A DNA stretch of 64,000 nucleotides from Protopterus annectens (GCF_019279795.1 NC_056733.1:1120776907-1120840906); one strand, 5' to 3'; positions 20,400-30,505 are shown, counted from the stretch's first letter. Numbers and translations: made by a program. The notes: a model not told the origin generated them from the sequence alone.

Positions 20400-21440
20400 C
20401 CTTCAGACACCTATATTTAGAGGATGTACTCAATGTCCTGCAGGAGGTCAGGAAACCTAGTACCAGGAGAAATTATGTGGCAAAATGGAAAAGATTCTCC
20501 AGGTGGTGTCAAAAGAAAAAACAGGACCCTTTACTCATTCCTGTACCTATGGTCCTTTCTTGTGTGAGCTTCTACATTCAGGACTGATGTACTCTTCTGT
20601 TAAGATCCACTTGTCTGCCTTTTCTGCTTGTCTTCCTTTGGTACCTCCCTTGGCATCCAGGTTAGAAGTTAAGCTCTTTTTGAAAGGGGTCCTTCACATC
20701 AGACCCCATCATAAGCCAATTCCTCCTACATGGGACTTAAATTTTGTCCTTGAAAAACATTTAAACCAGCTCACTCAGCATCACCAAGGCTATGTACCTG
20801 GAGAATAGTAGTGCTGGTGCCCCTCACATCCGCCAGGAGGGTATCAGAAATTCAAGCCCTGATGGCCATCCCTCCTTACCTCAACTTCCATAAAGACAGG
20901 GTCTCCCTCAGGACTAACCCTTCCTTCATGCCTAAGGTGGTTAATGAGCTATCCTTGAATCAGACCATTAACCTTCCTGTCTTCCATCAACCTCAAAATT
21001 CCTCTGAAAGAACTCTACATTCCTTAGATGTCCACAGACGACTTGGGTATTACTTGGACAAAACCAAACCCATTAGAATGTCTGACCAGCTGTTTGTCTC
21101 CTTTCACCCAAGGGCCTTGGGGAAGGCAGTCTCAAAACAGAATATATCTTCATGGATTTTAAAGGTTATCTCTGCATGTTACTCCCTTCATAGAAAGTCC
21201 TAACTGAAAATGTGAGAGCTCATTCCACCAGGGCAGTTGCTTCTTAAGCAGCCTTCTTCAGGGGGGTAGACTATGCTTCTATCTTAGAAGCGGCTACCTG
21301 GTCATCAGTCCATACATTTACCAGACATTATAAACTAGATTTGGTTTCTCAAAACAGAACTGGATTTGCTAGATCTATCCTACATGGACTCATAGACCAG
21401 GGACCTCATCCTTCCTCCCAGGCTCCTACCGAAAAGCTTT
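20400..21440 (+). pseudogene. DIRS C tyrosine recombinase
   Basis: Blocks: RHLYLEDVLNVLQEVRKPST (about 20405), YVAKWKRFSRWC, LMYSSVKIHLSAFSACLP (about 20585), PPTWDLNFVLEK (about 20725), LTSARRVSEIQALMAIPPYL (about 20823; box I Arg), LRTNPSFMPKVVNELSLNQT, HSTRAVAS (about 21215; box II HxxR intact), then SVHTFTRHYKLD (about 21308) with the Tyr nucleophile. A stop follows AVAS and frames change elsewhere. It would integrate the circular DNA if intact. Confidence 0.82.
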
Positions 21441-21448
21441 GGTACTCT

Positions 21449-21550
21449 CCCTACAGTTATGAATACTGCAACATGAGAATAGAAGGACATAGAATAGTTG
21501 TGTAAGAACTTACCATAACCTTAGATGTCCTCTTCCATGTTGCAGTATTC
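21449..21550. repeat. DIRS C internal complementary region
   Basis: ccctacagttatgaatactg...gagaatagaaggacat is complementary to the left end, and agaatagttgtgtaagaact...catgttgcagtattc to the right end. The two halves meet at gaaggacat/agaatag, which defines the element termini used above. Confidence 0.85.
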
Positions 21551-21759
21551 AGTCCCACCCTCCTACCCCCTCTTTACCTGTTGGTCTACCTGATGGGACA
21601 TCTCTCTTTCTCTCCCTCTGTCCATCAATAAAATCTCACCAGCAGGCACATGCCTCCATGAAACACCCTCTAGCCTGGTCTCACACATGGGTCTGAAAAA
21701 CGTCCCCCTTTTCCACTTCCTTGCTTACCAGGGTACTACTGTATGCGGCAGTCCATTCT

Positions 21760-21966
21760 GAAGTGGGTACGTGCAGACATCACTTTTATAGCCAATGTTG
21801 TTTTATGGCTCAGACATCAAACATCACACATACCCCTGCTCCTAAGACTTTTGTATACTGCCTGGATGTCCGGTGCTGCAGGTAGCAACCTCCCTACAGT
21901 TATGAATACTGCAACATGGAAGAGAAGGACATCTAAGGTTATGGTAAGTTCTTACACAACTATTAT
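21760..21966. repeat. DIRS C right terminal inverted repeat
   Basis: Reverse-complements the left repeat from gtacgtgcagacatcac through gaatactgcaacatgg, then extends about 40 bases further (gttatggtaagttcttacac) into sequence shared only with the ICR, the usual left/right asymmetry of DIRS ends. Confidence 0.8.
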
Positions 21967-22537
21967 TTACAGGCCTTCATGGCCATGCCTCCTTTCCTCA
22001 TCTTTCACAAAGACAAGGTAAGCCTTAGGACCAACCTTTCCTTCATGCCTAAGGTGATCAATGAGTTATCCTATTCACCTCCCCACCTTTTTTGCTCACC
22101 CTCAGATTGACAGTGAGAGAGTCTTACATTCTCTTGATATGCATAGACAGCTTAGGTTCTATCTGGATAAAACCAAACATATCAAAAAAATCAGACCAGT
22201 TTGTCTCCTTTCATCCCAGAGCCTTAGGGAAAGCTGTGGTAAAGCAGACAGTTTCAGCCTGTATTTCCAAAGCAATTTCCTTCTGCTATGCATACCATGG
22301 GAAATCCTTAGGGTCAAAAATAAAAGCACACTCCATAAGGGCTATGGCTTCATCTGGAGCTTTCTTTAAAGGTATGGACACTGCCACAATTTTAGAGGCT
22401 GCTATATGGACCTCTGTCCACACCCTTACCAGGCATTACAAATTGGACATTTCCAAATCCAGGGCTGGATTTGACGGGGCAATCCTGCATGGATTCATAG
22501 AAAATATTTCCAAGCCACCACCCTCATCTTCCCACTG
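21967..22537 (+). pseudogene. DIRS B tyrosine recombinase, 3' part
   Basis: Continues from 16066: QAFMAMPPFLIFHKDKVSLR, TNLSFMPKVINELS, then FVSFHPRALGKAVVKQTVSA (about 22200), KAHSIRAMASSGAFFKGM (about 22325; HxxR intact), WTSVHTLTRHYKLD (about 22408) with the Tyr, and FDGAILHGFI. 22092-22538 is open for 148 codons. Separated from its 5' half by 5.9 kb of DIRS C. Confidence 0.85.
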
Positions 22538-22549
22538 AGTTTTGAACTC

Positions 22550-22653
22550 ACCCAAGTGTTGAGAGTACTGTAACATGTGAATAGAAGGACATAAAATAGT
22601 TGTGTAACATCTTACAATAACCATAGATGTCCTTCTCTTCCATGTTGCAGTAT
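22550..22653. repeat. DIRS B internal complementary region
   Basis: acccaagtgttgagagtact...gaatagaaggacat then aaaatagttgtgtaacatct...catgttgcagta. The first half complements 11382-11425, the second half the right end near 22868-22925. Confidence 0.8.
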
Positions 22654-22734
22654 CCCCCCTTCTTCCTTTTAACTGGATGGCATTGGACTTGCACAGTTTC
22701 CTGGGACTGGAGTCCAACTGGGGTACTTTGTTCT

Positions 22735-22925
22735 GAAGTCTGGTACGTGCAAACATCACTTTTGTGGCCCATGTCAGACATCCCATGTACCCAGCAGTGA
22801 CTACAAGCTTTTGTACACTGGCCGGACATTTGGGTAGCAAGAGAGGAGAACCCAAGTGTTGAGAATACTGCAGAATGGAAGCGAAGGACATCTATGGTTA
22901 TGGTAAGATTTTACCCAACTATTCT
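22735..22925. repeat. DIRS B right terminal inverted repeat
   Basis: gtacgtgcaaacatcac...gtagcaagagaggagaac then ccaagtgttgagaatactgc, matching the left repeat in reverse complement almost base for base in the central part, and ending cccaactattct. Confidence 0.8.
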
Positions 22926-22929
22926 GCCT

Positions 22930-23600
22930 GTCATGGGAAAATGTTTTTTGATTTTAAACTGTATTGGGGAAAAAAATGGCATTTGGTGTGGGATGATAGC
23001 AAGGTCATATCCCATCGCTGAAATTTGTTGGAAGCTATCCTACTGAGATACTCCTGTAGGTGAATATTTGCATAGACACTGGATATTCCCATTATCTGTG
23101 TTGCTTTGGGAAAAATGTAACGTTATATGCATTTTTCTGTTCCTGCCAGAAAAAGTGGGGGAGGGACATGTTCATAGCAAATGCATTCCACATATTCTGT
23201 CCCTGCTTGCACTAACAATGATCAGTTTGTGATCACTTTTAACTGCCTTTTGCATTCATCCACTGCCTTCCAAGCAGGTAACTGCTTATGATCAGCCGTG
23301 GTTGCCAAAAGTGGAGAAAATGGTCCCATTGCTGCTATGTAAATATTTACTGTACTAGCCAAATTAACTTGCACATCTTTTTCCTCAAAACTGGCAATAA
23401 CAGATTTAGATTTGGGAAAAAAAACTGCACCCATACCTGTGGATCTACCATGTGATGTAGAGTTTACTCCTAACCCACAATTATAGCATTGTGTATCGGG
23501 CAAAAGTGCCTCTTCCAGAGCTGAAGCAGGAGTATTATGTAAAGCAAGTATAGCATACTGTGAAATGTTTCCCCTCTGTATGTTTATATATAAACGCCCA
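22930..23600 (-). pseudogene. Unrecognised coding-like block, two internal stops
   Basis: A single minus-strand frame runs from about 23600 to 22930, about 220 codons, with only two stops (near 23219 and 23105). It reads YRGNISQYAILALHNTPASA, ALEEALLPDTQCYNCGLGVN, then MGPFSPLLATTADHKQLPAW and ECKRQLKVITN before the first stop, and TEYVECICYEHVPPPLF after it. A catacag/agg junction at the start could be a splice acceptor. No motif I know; it resembles none of the DIRS, PLE or LINE proteins here. It may be a host exon, a decayed gene or an unfamiliar transposon. Confidence 0.35.
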
Positions 23601-23604
23601 CACT

Positions 23605-23607
23605 CAC

Positions 23608-23644
<37 letters not shown>

Positions 23645-23656
23645 GAGAGAGAGAAA
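23605..23656. repeat. Microsatellite (TA)n followed by (GA)n
   Basis: acgtgtatatata... about 15 TA units, then cagagagagagagaaagaga. Confidence 0.95.
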
Positions 23657-24199
23657 GAGATAGTTTCCATTTCCTAGATTCTACACTATCTAGTGATAGA
23701 AAAATGTCTAGTGCACAATTTCACAGGTAATAATAGAATGCTAAAGTACCCTGAATTACCAAAATGTTTTCTGGTGTAGTATTAGTCTATGGTGTGTCTT
23801 GCTTAGTGTTAAGGCTATCACATACATGAAAGGGTACACCATTTTATTTGTGTGTTAACTCCAACCCCTATCCCCAAATCAAACACTATGCATACATCTT
23901 AAATGTTTGTGCAAGTCACTGCTACATTCATAATTTTAGGGATTGCTGCCACAAATGAACTCCTGTTTGACTGTGGATTTAGGGTTCCTCCCCCCGTTGA
24001 CCTTCATCTCCTGCCTGTGCTATCTCCACTTCATGGGATAAAGTAAGATGTATAGTTGACAATCTTTATTTCTTATCAGATGGTACATTATAAGTGTTGT
24101 TACTCTGGGCCAGGCCAGGAATGGAAAAGCAGCTAAGCACTCCTTGTATGATTTTCTTGTTGTATTAGTCCAGGCTAATTTTGTTGTACTGCTACTACT

Positions 24200-24720
24200 G
24201 GATTCTGGTCGTGCCCATTCAGAAGCTTGGAAATGTCTACAAAGCAGAGGAAAATGTGCATGTAAAAATCAGATATGTTTCAAGGATGGGCATGTAAGTG
24301 AATCTGTCTATGCCTTGACCATAGCATATCTTACTACATACCAAAGAGTAAGAGAATGATTGCACATTTCAAATGCAATAAACTTGCCATCTTCATCTGT
24401 GGCAGTGGAAGCAGCCCCTTGGTTGCCTTAAAATGAAGTCTCAACTCCTGAGGAGTTAATGGATGCCTTAGAACCTTCTTTAACTGTCGACACTTGGTGT
24501 TTGTTCGGCTCCTGGGCCCAACTTCAATGGAGTTTGATTGCTGACAACCTCTCAGACTGAGTCTGTGGTGTACTTCTCTGTTGCGGATTACCCTACACCA
24601 CCAGTAGAAATTAGCCCCCTCACTAAGAAGGGGGAAGATGAGTTACCTGTCATTGTGGATGAATATTAACCTCTTCTGGAATCATGAACCTCTATAAAAT
24701 GCCTTAGGCCAGACACTAGA
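24200..24720 (+). pseudogene. Decayed DIRS gag start
   Basis: RGKCACKNQICFKDGH (about 24248-24295) matches the zinc-motif start of DIRS C gag (RKGKCACGRQIPHKDMH), and at the DNA level atgtctacaaag...tgtgcatgta...gggcatgtaagtg follows the DIRS C sequence from its ATG. Downstream to 24720 the acidic linker may continue but is not readable. No terminal repeat found. The LINE 1 3' end begins at 24769. Confidence 0.45.
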
Positions 24721-24984
24721 GGGCCTTAGCCATATGCTTCGCCTACCTCTCTCTTGGCATGTCCAGTTTTAGGTTCGTAGGTTAATACTAGGCTATCTGC
24801 CGTAGGGCATTTATAAGCCTAGCCAGAGTGTGTTTGGCTTTCGCCACCCTTTTAGATTAGTTGACTGTGCCTCTGTATAGTAGGTCACAGAAGGTAGCCC
24901 TTTTAAGGTTAGTTTACTGTACCTCTGTCAAGCAGGGACACAGAAGCGATCCCAGGGGTAAATTTACGATCTCCCATCCACTCG

Positions 24985-26961
24985 TCAAGATTTCTCTTGG
25001 AGGATCAGTGAGGGGCTCTGCCTAACATGGACTGGGATTCTGTTCCAGAGTGAGGGAAGCCTCTGGGATATGAATCTGTCCCTCCAGCATGTCCTATTTA
25101 TTTCTTTGCTGAGTTTCAAGTCCCTGGAGCGTGTAGCCCTAAGGGATTTTGTTTTCCTGAGGTGGAGCATGTCCATTAATTCTGGGTTGGACATGGCTTT
25201 ATACGTCAGACACAGATAGCCTCTGAGAAGGCAGTATGCAACTGAGTAGAGCTGGAGTTTCTTTAGCCGAACTGCATAGGGCATCTGTTTGAGTCCTTTG
25301 ATCCTCTTGGTGAGGTACTTTTGGGGTCTTTCCAGTTTCTGCAGGTGTCGGGTAAGGTACATCCCAAATGGGGCATTGTATTCAATTATGGGCCTGATAA
25401 GTGATGAGTAGAGGGGCACAATGACCTCTCTTGATCTAGATGTGAACCCTTTCGTGATATGGTGGGCTATATAGAAGGTCTTTCTAACCACTTTGGCAAC
25501 GTGATTGTCAAAGGAGAGATTGTTATCTACTTGGGCCCCCAAGTCCCTAATTACTTCTTCCGTACTTAATAGATTACCACCTATGTGGTAATTTGTGGGC
25601 ACTTTGTTTTTCCCAAAGGGGATGACTATGCACTTTTTGGCATTTAGCTTTAGGCCATGGCTCTGGCAGCAGTTATCTGTCTCTGTGAGACGCTTTTGGC
25701 GGATGCTTGTGTCAGCCGAAGAATCAATTATGGCAACCAGTTTGCAGTCATCTGCGAACTTGGTCAGCCATAGTCCACCCGTGTTAGTCTGTACCTCGGA
25801 GAAATATATACCGAACAAGAGAGGTACCAGGACTGAGCCTTGTGGGACGCCACTTGTAACTGGTTTAGAGTCTGACATGGCACCTGCTATTCTGACCATG
25901 TGGGTTCTATCCCTGAGCCAGTTTGCAACCCATCTTGTGACATAGGGGTTGATATTCAAGTTGGTGAGCTTATTTATGATGCCCAAGTGGGGTATTGTGT
26001 CAAAGGCTTTTGCGAGGTCCAGGTAGGCTGTGTGGACTACCTTCCCTTCATCTATGGCTTTGTTAACTGTTTCAAAGAAGTCGACCAGGTTCAAGAGGCA
26101 AGATCTGCCCTTAACAAAGCCGAATTGGGTAGGATCCAGTGTCTGGAGGTTCCCAATGTCTTTGTTTATGATTTCCATAATGATACGTTCCATAGCTTTG
26201 CAGAACAGGCTAGTCAGGCTTATAGGGCGATAGTTTCCGGGGTCCGTTGTGGCACCACCTTTGTGGAGTGAGACCACTGTTGCTGTGTGCCATTCCTTGG
26301 GTACATATCTTGTAGTAAGGCTGAGATTGAACAGTGACTTTATATGAGGGTTTAGTTCTTCTTGGAGCTCGTGTAAGACGCAGCCCGGGACACCGTCTGG
26401 TCTCATTGATGCTGTGTTTTTTGCTTTGGAGAGGGCAGCTCTCACCTGTGCATCTGTGATCTCAGGATGGCTACACTCTGTAGGGATAGACATTTTCTCT
26501 TTTTGGGGGGAAGGGGAGGAGAAGTTTGCACTTAACCTTTCTGCCAGGATGTTGGCAATGTCTGTGGGTTCAGTGTATTTTTTGTCATTTTGCACTAACT
26601 CGGAGCATATCTGGGAGTTGCCTCCCAGGTTCCTGACATAACTAAAGAAGGCCTTGTGATTATCTTTAGTGTCTGGTGCAATTTTTATTTCGAAGCTGGC
26701 CTTAGATGATTTTATGAGGGAGCGTAGTTTCTTGCTAGTACTGATCAGAGATGCCTTCCCTTTTTGGGATTTTGCTCTATCATGTAGTAGCTTTCTCCTT
26801 CTGTTGTATATCTTATTTATGGCCGGGGGCCACCAGACAGGTCGCCTGCCTTTGGAGGAGTGAGTCTTGGTTTTATTTGGGATAGCATGCTCCATGCATT
26901 CCTGTAGGTGTTCATAGAATGCTTTTGTAAAGGATTCTGTGTTTTGGGCCTTATTTTCCAC
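24985..26961 (-). CDS. LINE 1 ORF2: reverse transcriptase domain (658-codon open frame)
   Basis: Contains KTHSSKGRRPVWWPPAINKI (linker), NYRPISLTSLFCKAMERII, QFGFVKGRSCLLNLVDFFET, TAYLDLAKAFDTIPHLGI (motif A, Asp present), VTSGVPQGSVLVPLLFGIYF (motif B), LTKFADDCKLVA (motif C, FADD), then the thumb KLNAKKC...PFGKNKVPTNYHIG and a C-terminal region with PLYSSLIRPIIEYNAPFGMY and NRTCWRDRFISQRLPSLWNR. CR1/L3-like RT of the Jockey group. All catalytic residues are present. The N-terminal endonuclease is in other frames because of frameshifts near 26955. Confidence 0.88.
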   Translation of the reverse strand: MENKAQNTESFTKAFYEHLQECMEHAIPNKTKTHSSKGRRPVWWPPAINKIYNRRRKLLHDRAKSQKGKASLISTSKKLRSLIKSSKASFEIKIAPDTKDNHKAFFSYVRNLGGNSQICSELVQNDKKYTEPTDIANILAERLSANFSSPSPQKEKMSIPTECSHPEITDAQVRAALSKAKNTASMRPDGVPGCVLHELQEELNPHIKSLFNLSLTTRYVPKEWHTATVVSLHKGGATTDPGNYRPISLTSLFCKAMERIIMEIINKDIGNLQTLDPTQFGFVKGRSCLLNLVDFFETVNKAIDEGKVVHTAYLDLAKAFDTIPHLGIINKLTNLNINPYVTRWVANWLRDRTHMVRIAGAMSDSKPVTSGVPQGSVLVPLLFGIYFSEVQTNTGGLWLTKFADDCKLVAIIDSSADTSIRQKRLTETDNCCQSHGLKLNAKKCIVIPFGKNKVPTNYHIGGNLLSTEEVIRDLGAQVDNNLSFDNHVAKVVRKTFYIAHHITKGFTSRSREVIVPLYSSLIRPIIEYNAPFGMYLTRHLQKLERPQKYLTKRIKGLKQMPYAVRLKKLQLYSVAYCLLRGYLCLTYKAMSNPELMDMLHLRKTKSLRATRSRDLKLSKEINRTCWRDRFISQRLPSLWNRIPVHVRQSPSLILQEKS

Positions 26962-27707
26962 TGGCTCCGGGGGCTTTGAAGGATTTCACCTTGGTTTTGA
27001 GAAGTGTGAAGTTTGCTTTTGAGAAGTTCTTCACTGTGGTTTCCTTGGCTGGGGGTGGGGATGGAATATGGATGTCCAGTGAGATCAGTTTATGGTCTGA
27101 TCTTACCAATGAGGGGTATACCTCTGGTGTGGAACATAGAGACCCCATGTTGGTAATGACCAGATCCAATATGTTTCCCCCCCCTTGTGGGAGTGGTGAC
27201 CAGTTGTTCCATAGCATTTGAGTTTATAAATTCTAGGAACCGTTGGGCGAGGGTGTCTGGGCTTGAGTAGTTTTCCCAATCAATGTTTGGGTAGTTGAAG
27301 TCACCCAATATAATGGTGTTTGGAGAGACCTTCATATTCTCCAGTGTTCTCAGGAAAGCCGAGTGGGGTTCCTGTGATTGGGAGGGTGGTCTGTAGCAGG
27401 CTACAAACTGAAAGGCAGTTTTTCCCACTGTTAGTTGTACATGGATGGTCTCCGATGCTTCGTGCAGTGCCACTAACCTGGACGTGTGGGTATCTTAGAT
27501 AAATATGGGTACTCCCACTCCTTTTGTGGTTCGGTCCGAAGTTTGGGGCCAAAAAGCATGGTATGAAGTATAACCTGTTAGTGCTGGGGTGCTCTCGGGA
27601 GCCTTGAACCAGGTTTCTGTTACTGCACAGATATCGATATTCTCCATACTGAGGAGAGTCTTGAGTGCATGCATCTTGAGGTTTAGACTTCTGGTGTTGA
27701 GTAGCAT
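26951..27707 (-). pseudogene. LINE 1 ORF2: AP endonuclease domain (frameshifted)
   Basis: Starts RVMLLNTRSLNLKMHALKT (27707 down), ICAVTETWF (catalytic Glu, about 27630), then VACYRPPSQS (about 27400), IILGDFNYPNIDWENY (about 27310), LVTTPTRGG...ILDLVITNM (about 27190-27170) and LVRSDHKLISLDI (about 27100; catalytic Asp-His). Order and motifs are those of APE-type LINE endonucleases. Frame changes near 27490, 27210 and 26955 prevent a continuous ORF2. Confidence 0.85.
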
Positions 27708-27738
27708 TACCCTTAGTTTTTTTTTTTCTTTGTGTTGT

Positions 27739-28757
27739 CTATGGAGGTGGATTTGTCTTTTGAGCCTTGCCTAAAAAAGGCACTATGGGGGAGGCAAGAG
27801 CCTTTGCCAGTATTCGAAAACCCAGGGGTGACAGGTGCAAGCCATCCCTAGCGAAGCAACGTGGCTTGTCGAGCATGTCATCCCAGGCTGACAGACACTG
27901 GATCCCCTTTGAATGACACCAATACTTTAGCCAATTGTTAAAATTGATCATTTTGTCTTTATACTGTGGCATCATTCTTGGTGAGGGCAAGATGCTACTC
28001 AAGGTCAGGGTCATATCGGCCTGGGCTACTTGATCAGAGAGCTCCTCTATGTCTCTCTTCATGTAGTCCAGGGAGGTACATCTCAGGTCATTCACACCAG
28101 CATGGACAATGATGGAGTCATATTTGTACTTGCTTTGGAGTGACCTGAGTGCTTGTGTTATGTGGCGGATCCTGGCACCCAACAGGCAGCTTACAGTGAC
28201 CTTCTCCTTGTTTAGTCTGGTGAGTGGGACGTCAGTGTGTCTGACAATAGAGTCACCTATTACAAGTGTATTAGGTGTGTTGTTTAGCCTTAAGGGCTGT
28301 GACTGTGTGGCACACTGACTTTGTGAGCTATGTGCTACGTGGGTATTGTTTCGTGGTAGGGGTTGCTTGGATGTCTGCTTTGGCGGTCTGCTGCTTAGGC
28401 AGATTTTTATTTAGAGCTTCCGAGTTTGTTTTTGTGTGTTTGTGTTTGGTTTGCTGATGCGATAGGTCTATGTGAGACTGGATTTGTGGTGTGTGTGGTT
28501 ACCTTCTCCTCCTGACTGGCTGTGTCAGTACTGGGTTGAGAGAGCTCAGCCTCCAGTTTGGCTATATAGTTGCATCTCTCACATATATTTGAGCTTGTTG
28601 GGAGGAGGAGAGGGTGGTCTGTATACATAAGGCAGTTGTAACATTGCCTCAAGATTCCCAGATTCACCAGCTGGACTGGAGAGTAAACCTGAAAGTGACC
28701 TTTGGACATGCCTGAATAGTATAGGGAACTACTTATTGACTGATCAGAAAGAACCAA
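27739..28757 (-). pseudogene. LINE 1 ORF1: zinc/coiled-coil region and SGNH-type esterase
   Basis: N-terminal CYNCLMYTDHPLLL then SNICERCNYIAKLEAEL gives a CxxC...CxxC zinc motif next to a short coiled coil. After one frameshift (about 28410) come NTLVIGDSIVRHTDVPLT (block I, GDS, about 28255), IIVHAGVNDLRC (block III, GxND, about 28085) and FARDGLHLSPLGFRILAKAL (block V, DxLH, about 27845). These are the SGNH/GDSL hydrolase blocks known in ORF1 of CR1- and L2-type LINEs, where the protein is thought to act in the RNP at membranes or as an RNA chaperone. Esterase catalytic residues all seem present. Confidence 0.85.
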
Positions 28758-29249
28758 TTGGGATCAAGTACTTAAAAGGAGTATAAGAGGGTGTAGTGCT
28801 TAAGTTTATTAGTGTTTACCTATAAGATTACTTATACGAGCAAGTGCAGGGCTTTAGAATGGAAATAGAGTGCTTATTTTGAGATTTAGAGCAGTTCTAA
28901 GGGAAAAAGTGAAGAGCAGACTTTGTGGAGCCGGGAATAGTTAAAACCTGTTTAAGCGGCTCTGCCTGACGCTGCTCTGTGCGCAAGACTGCGCAAAATG
29001 AGAGTTGCAGGGTTTTAAGAGAGAGAGATCAAGGAGTTTGGAATTGACCCAAAATGGCCAATAAAACTACAATTTCTAGGCAGTAACCACTCCTACAGGG
29101 ACAGGCAGGCTGCTCAGTGTTAACCACTGCCACTGGTGAACACAGAGACTTCCCTTTAGCCCAAGTAAGCACTGGCCTCCAAGAAACTTACAAACAGTTC
29201 AGAACAGCAACTCTGTAACTGAACTTTCTTTTAAATTATAGAAAGTGGG

Positions 29250-30220
29250 AATATAGCTAGATTTTTTTTTTTTATTATTGTTTAAGGATAGCAAAGACAC
29301 ACAAGTAGCAAACTAATCAAAACAGTGCAATAAATGACCCCAACACGTGTGTGCTAGGTCAGAGACAGGTAAAATGCAGTTTTAAGAAAAACAATTTTAA
29401 ATTAAGTGCAACACAAAAAATGCAATAAACAGGCTCTAGGTATGTTCTAAATACTGCTTCTAACACAGATATCAACTTTTGCAAGCAAGAAAACGCCGAA
29501 AATTAGGCGGCAATGCAGTTTTTCTAAGAAATAAATCAGAAGAAAATACTTAAAATCTCAAAAGTGGCTCCTTTCTTCTCTCAGCGATTTCTCCCCTTGG
29601 GTAGGTGCTTCAGCAACAACTATCAAGTTTTTAACCCTTCTTAGTCTAGCAGTCAGGGCAAGTGAAGCTATCCACTAGTATTGAATGTCATATTAAAAAA
29701 ATGGTAGTAGGGGTATTCTGCCCATTTTGACAAAGGGTGCAGTCTAGAAGGAGGAATTTATCATTCGCAGATGTCCTCCATACATTACCATGATAGTAAG
29801 GATATGTCTGCCATCTCATTTTATTCCTCAACAGATGCCTTATCTTTAAAGGAAAATTTCACCAAAGAGTTAAGTTTTTCTTCCCAAAAAGTGATTTTCC
29901 ATGTAATCAACACTATGCACTTCACATACATAAAAAAGCATCATTTAATGTCATTTGTTTTGTATATGAGCTTATTTGTTTGCCTTTCTTTCCTGCATTT
30001 CTGTTTTTTTTTCACCACAAAGGCTAGTAAGAGTGGCAGAGTAATTAACTTAGATCATGTTGCCCAAATACAGAGCCATTAAAAAAGCCTCTTAAGGCAC
30101 CAGCACATTTTAAAATGCCAATGCCATTGGTTATCAGTTACAGGTTGCTTGCATTACACCCCATGTAGAATGATCTGGAACCTGACAAAAGCAAAGTTTT
30201 CAAAATGTCCTTACATATGC
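29250..30220. other. Unassigned region
   Basis: A poly-T run near 29261-29274, otherwise AT-rich sequence. A 103-codon plus-strand frame at 29771-30082 has no features I recognise and looks like a chance frame with a hydrophobic stretch near its end. Confidence 0.5.
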
Positions 30221-30221
30221 A

Positions 30222-30505
30222 GTAGACTCCCTCTTATCCAGTCTCCCTTTAACTGGCCATATTTTCATCAAGATTTTTTTCCATGAATCAAATTTTCTTT
30301 ACCAATTCTAGGAAAAAGTACAGTGCAGTGTACGCAGAGACAATGTATTACTTTGTCCAGAAAGTAAAGTTAAATAAGAGCACTGGTAATCAGTACAACA
30401 TATATACATAATTGCTTAATCTGATTTACAATCTATAAATGCTATTTTGCATGCCTTTTTTTGATTAACCAGCCATTCGATTAGCCAGCCTAAGATCCTG
30501 TCCCA
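30222..30505. mobile_element. Possible decayed Tigger/pogo-like MITE
   Basis: Left part cagtagactccctcttatcc then ctttaactggcc, right part gattaaccagcc and gattagccagcc. Both resemble the ATCCGG-type ends of mariner/Tigger MITEs after CpG decay. The inverted match is weak and I could not define a TA duplication. Confidence 0.25.

Larger units (their letters stand above)
16067..21966 (+). mobile_element. DIRS C: complete DIRS-like element nested in DIRS B
   Basis: 5900 bp from atgtccttctattctcatgt (16067) to acaactattat (21966). Left repeat 16067-16235, gag 16365-18560, RT 18780-19350, RNase H/methylase 19560-20240, recombinase 20400-21440, ICR 21449-21550, right repeat about 21760-21966. The left flank ends gtg tca gag and the right flank begins tta cag gcc, restoring SELQA in the DIRS B recombinase with no duplicated base. 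This fits recombinase-type integration. Confidence 0.92.
11382..22925 (+). mobile_element. DIRS B: DIRS-like element, host of a SINE and of nested DIRS C
   Basis: Left end atgtcctcctattctcatgt at 11382; gag 11682-13326; RT 13575-14640; RNase H and methylase-like 14640-15420; recombinase 15577-16066 continuing at 21967-22537; ICR 22550-22653; right end ...cccaactattct at 22925. The terminal repeats are clearly complementary: about 11382-11545 against about 22735-22895. Without DIRS C and the SINE it is about 5.4 kb, normal for DIRS. All ORFs are broken. Confidence 0.9.
24769..29250 (-). mobile_element. LINE 1: long CR1-type LINE with ORF1 and ORF2
   Basis: Minus strand. ORF1 28757-27739, ORF2 27707-24985, 3' UTR to 24769 ending ...cctacgaacctaa, the same 3' end as LINE 4 (47633). 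The tail of short CTATGAAC-like units fits CR1. The region above 28757 up to about 29250 (GC-richer, ctgcgcaaaatgag near 28990) is probably 5' UTR, so the copy may be close to full length. Only a few frameshifts, the least decayed LINE here. Confidence 0.85.

Noticed and set aside
22436-22891. Minus-strand 151-codon frame across the end of DIRS B
   Set aside because: It spans the ICR and right terminal repeat, and its later part mirrors the frame through the left repeat; it arises from the inverted repeats.
23605-23656. Long TA/GA tract considered as a structured regulatory site
   Set aside because: Simple microsatellite with no further features.
25595-26271. Plus-strand open frames of 116 and 123 codons
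   Set aside because: Antisense shadows of the intact LINE 1 RT frame on the minus strand.
29771-30082. 103-codon plus-strand frame with a hydrophobic segment
   Set aside because: No family features, AT-rich composition and poly-T-derived Phe run; probably chance.
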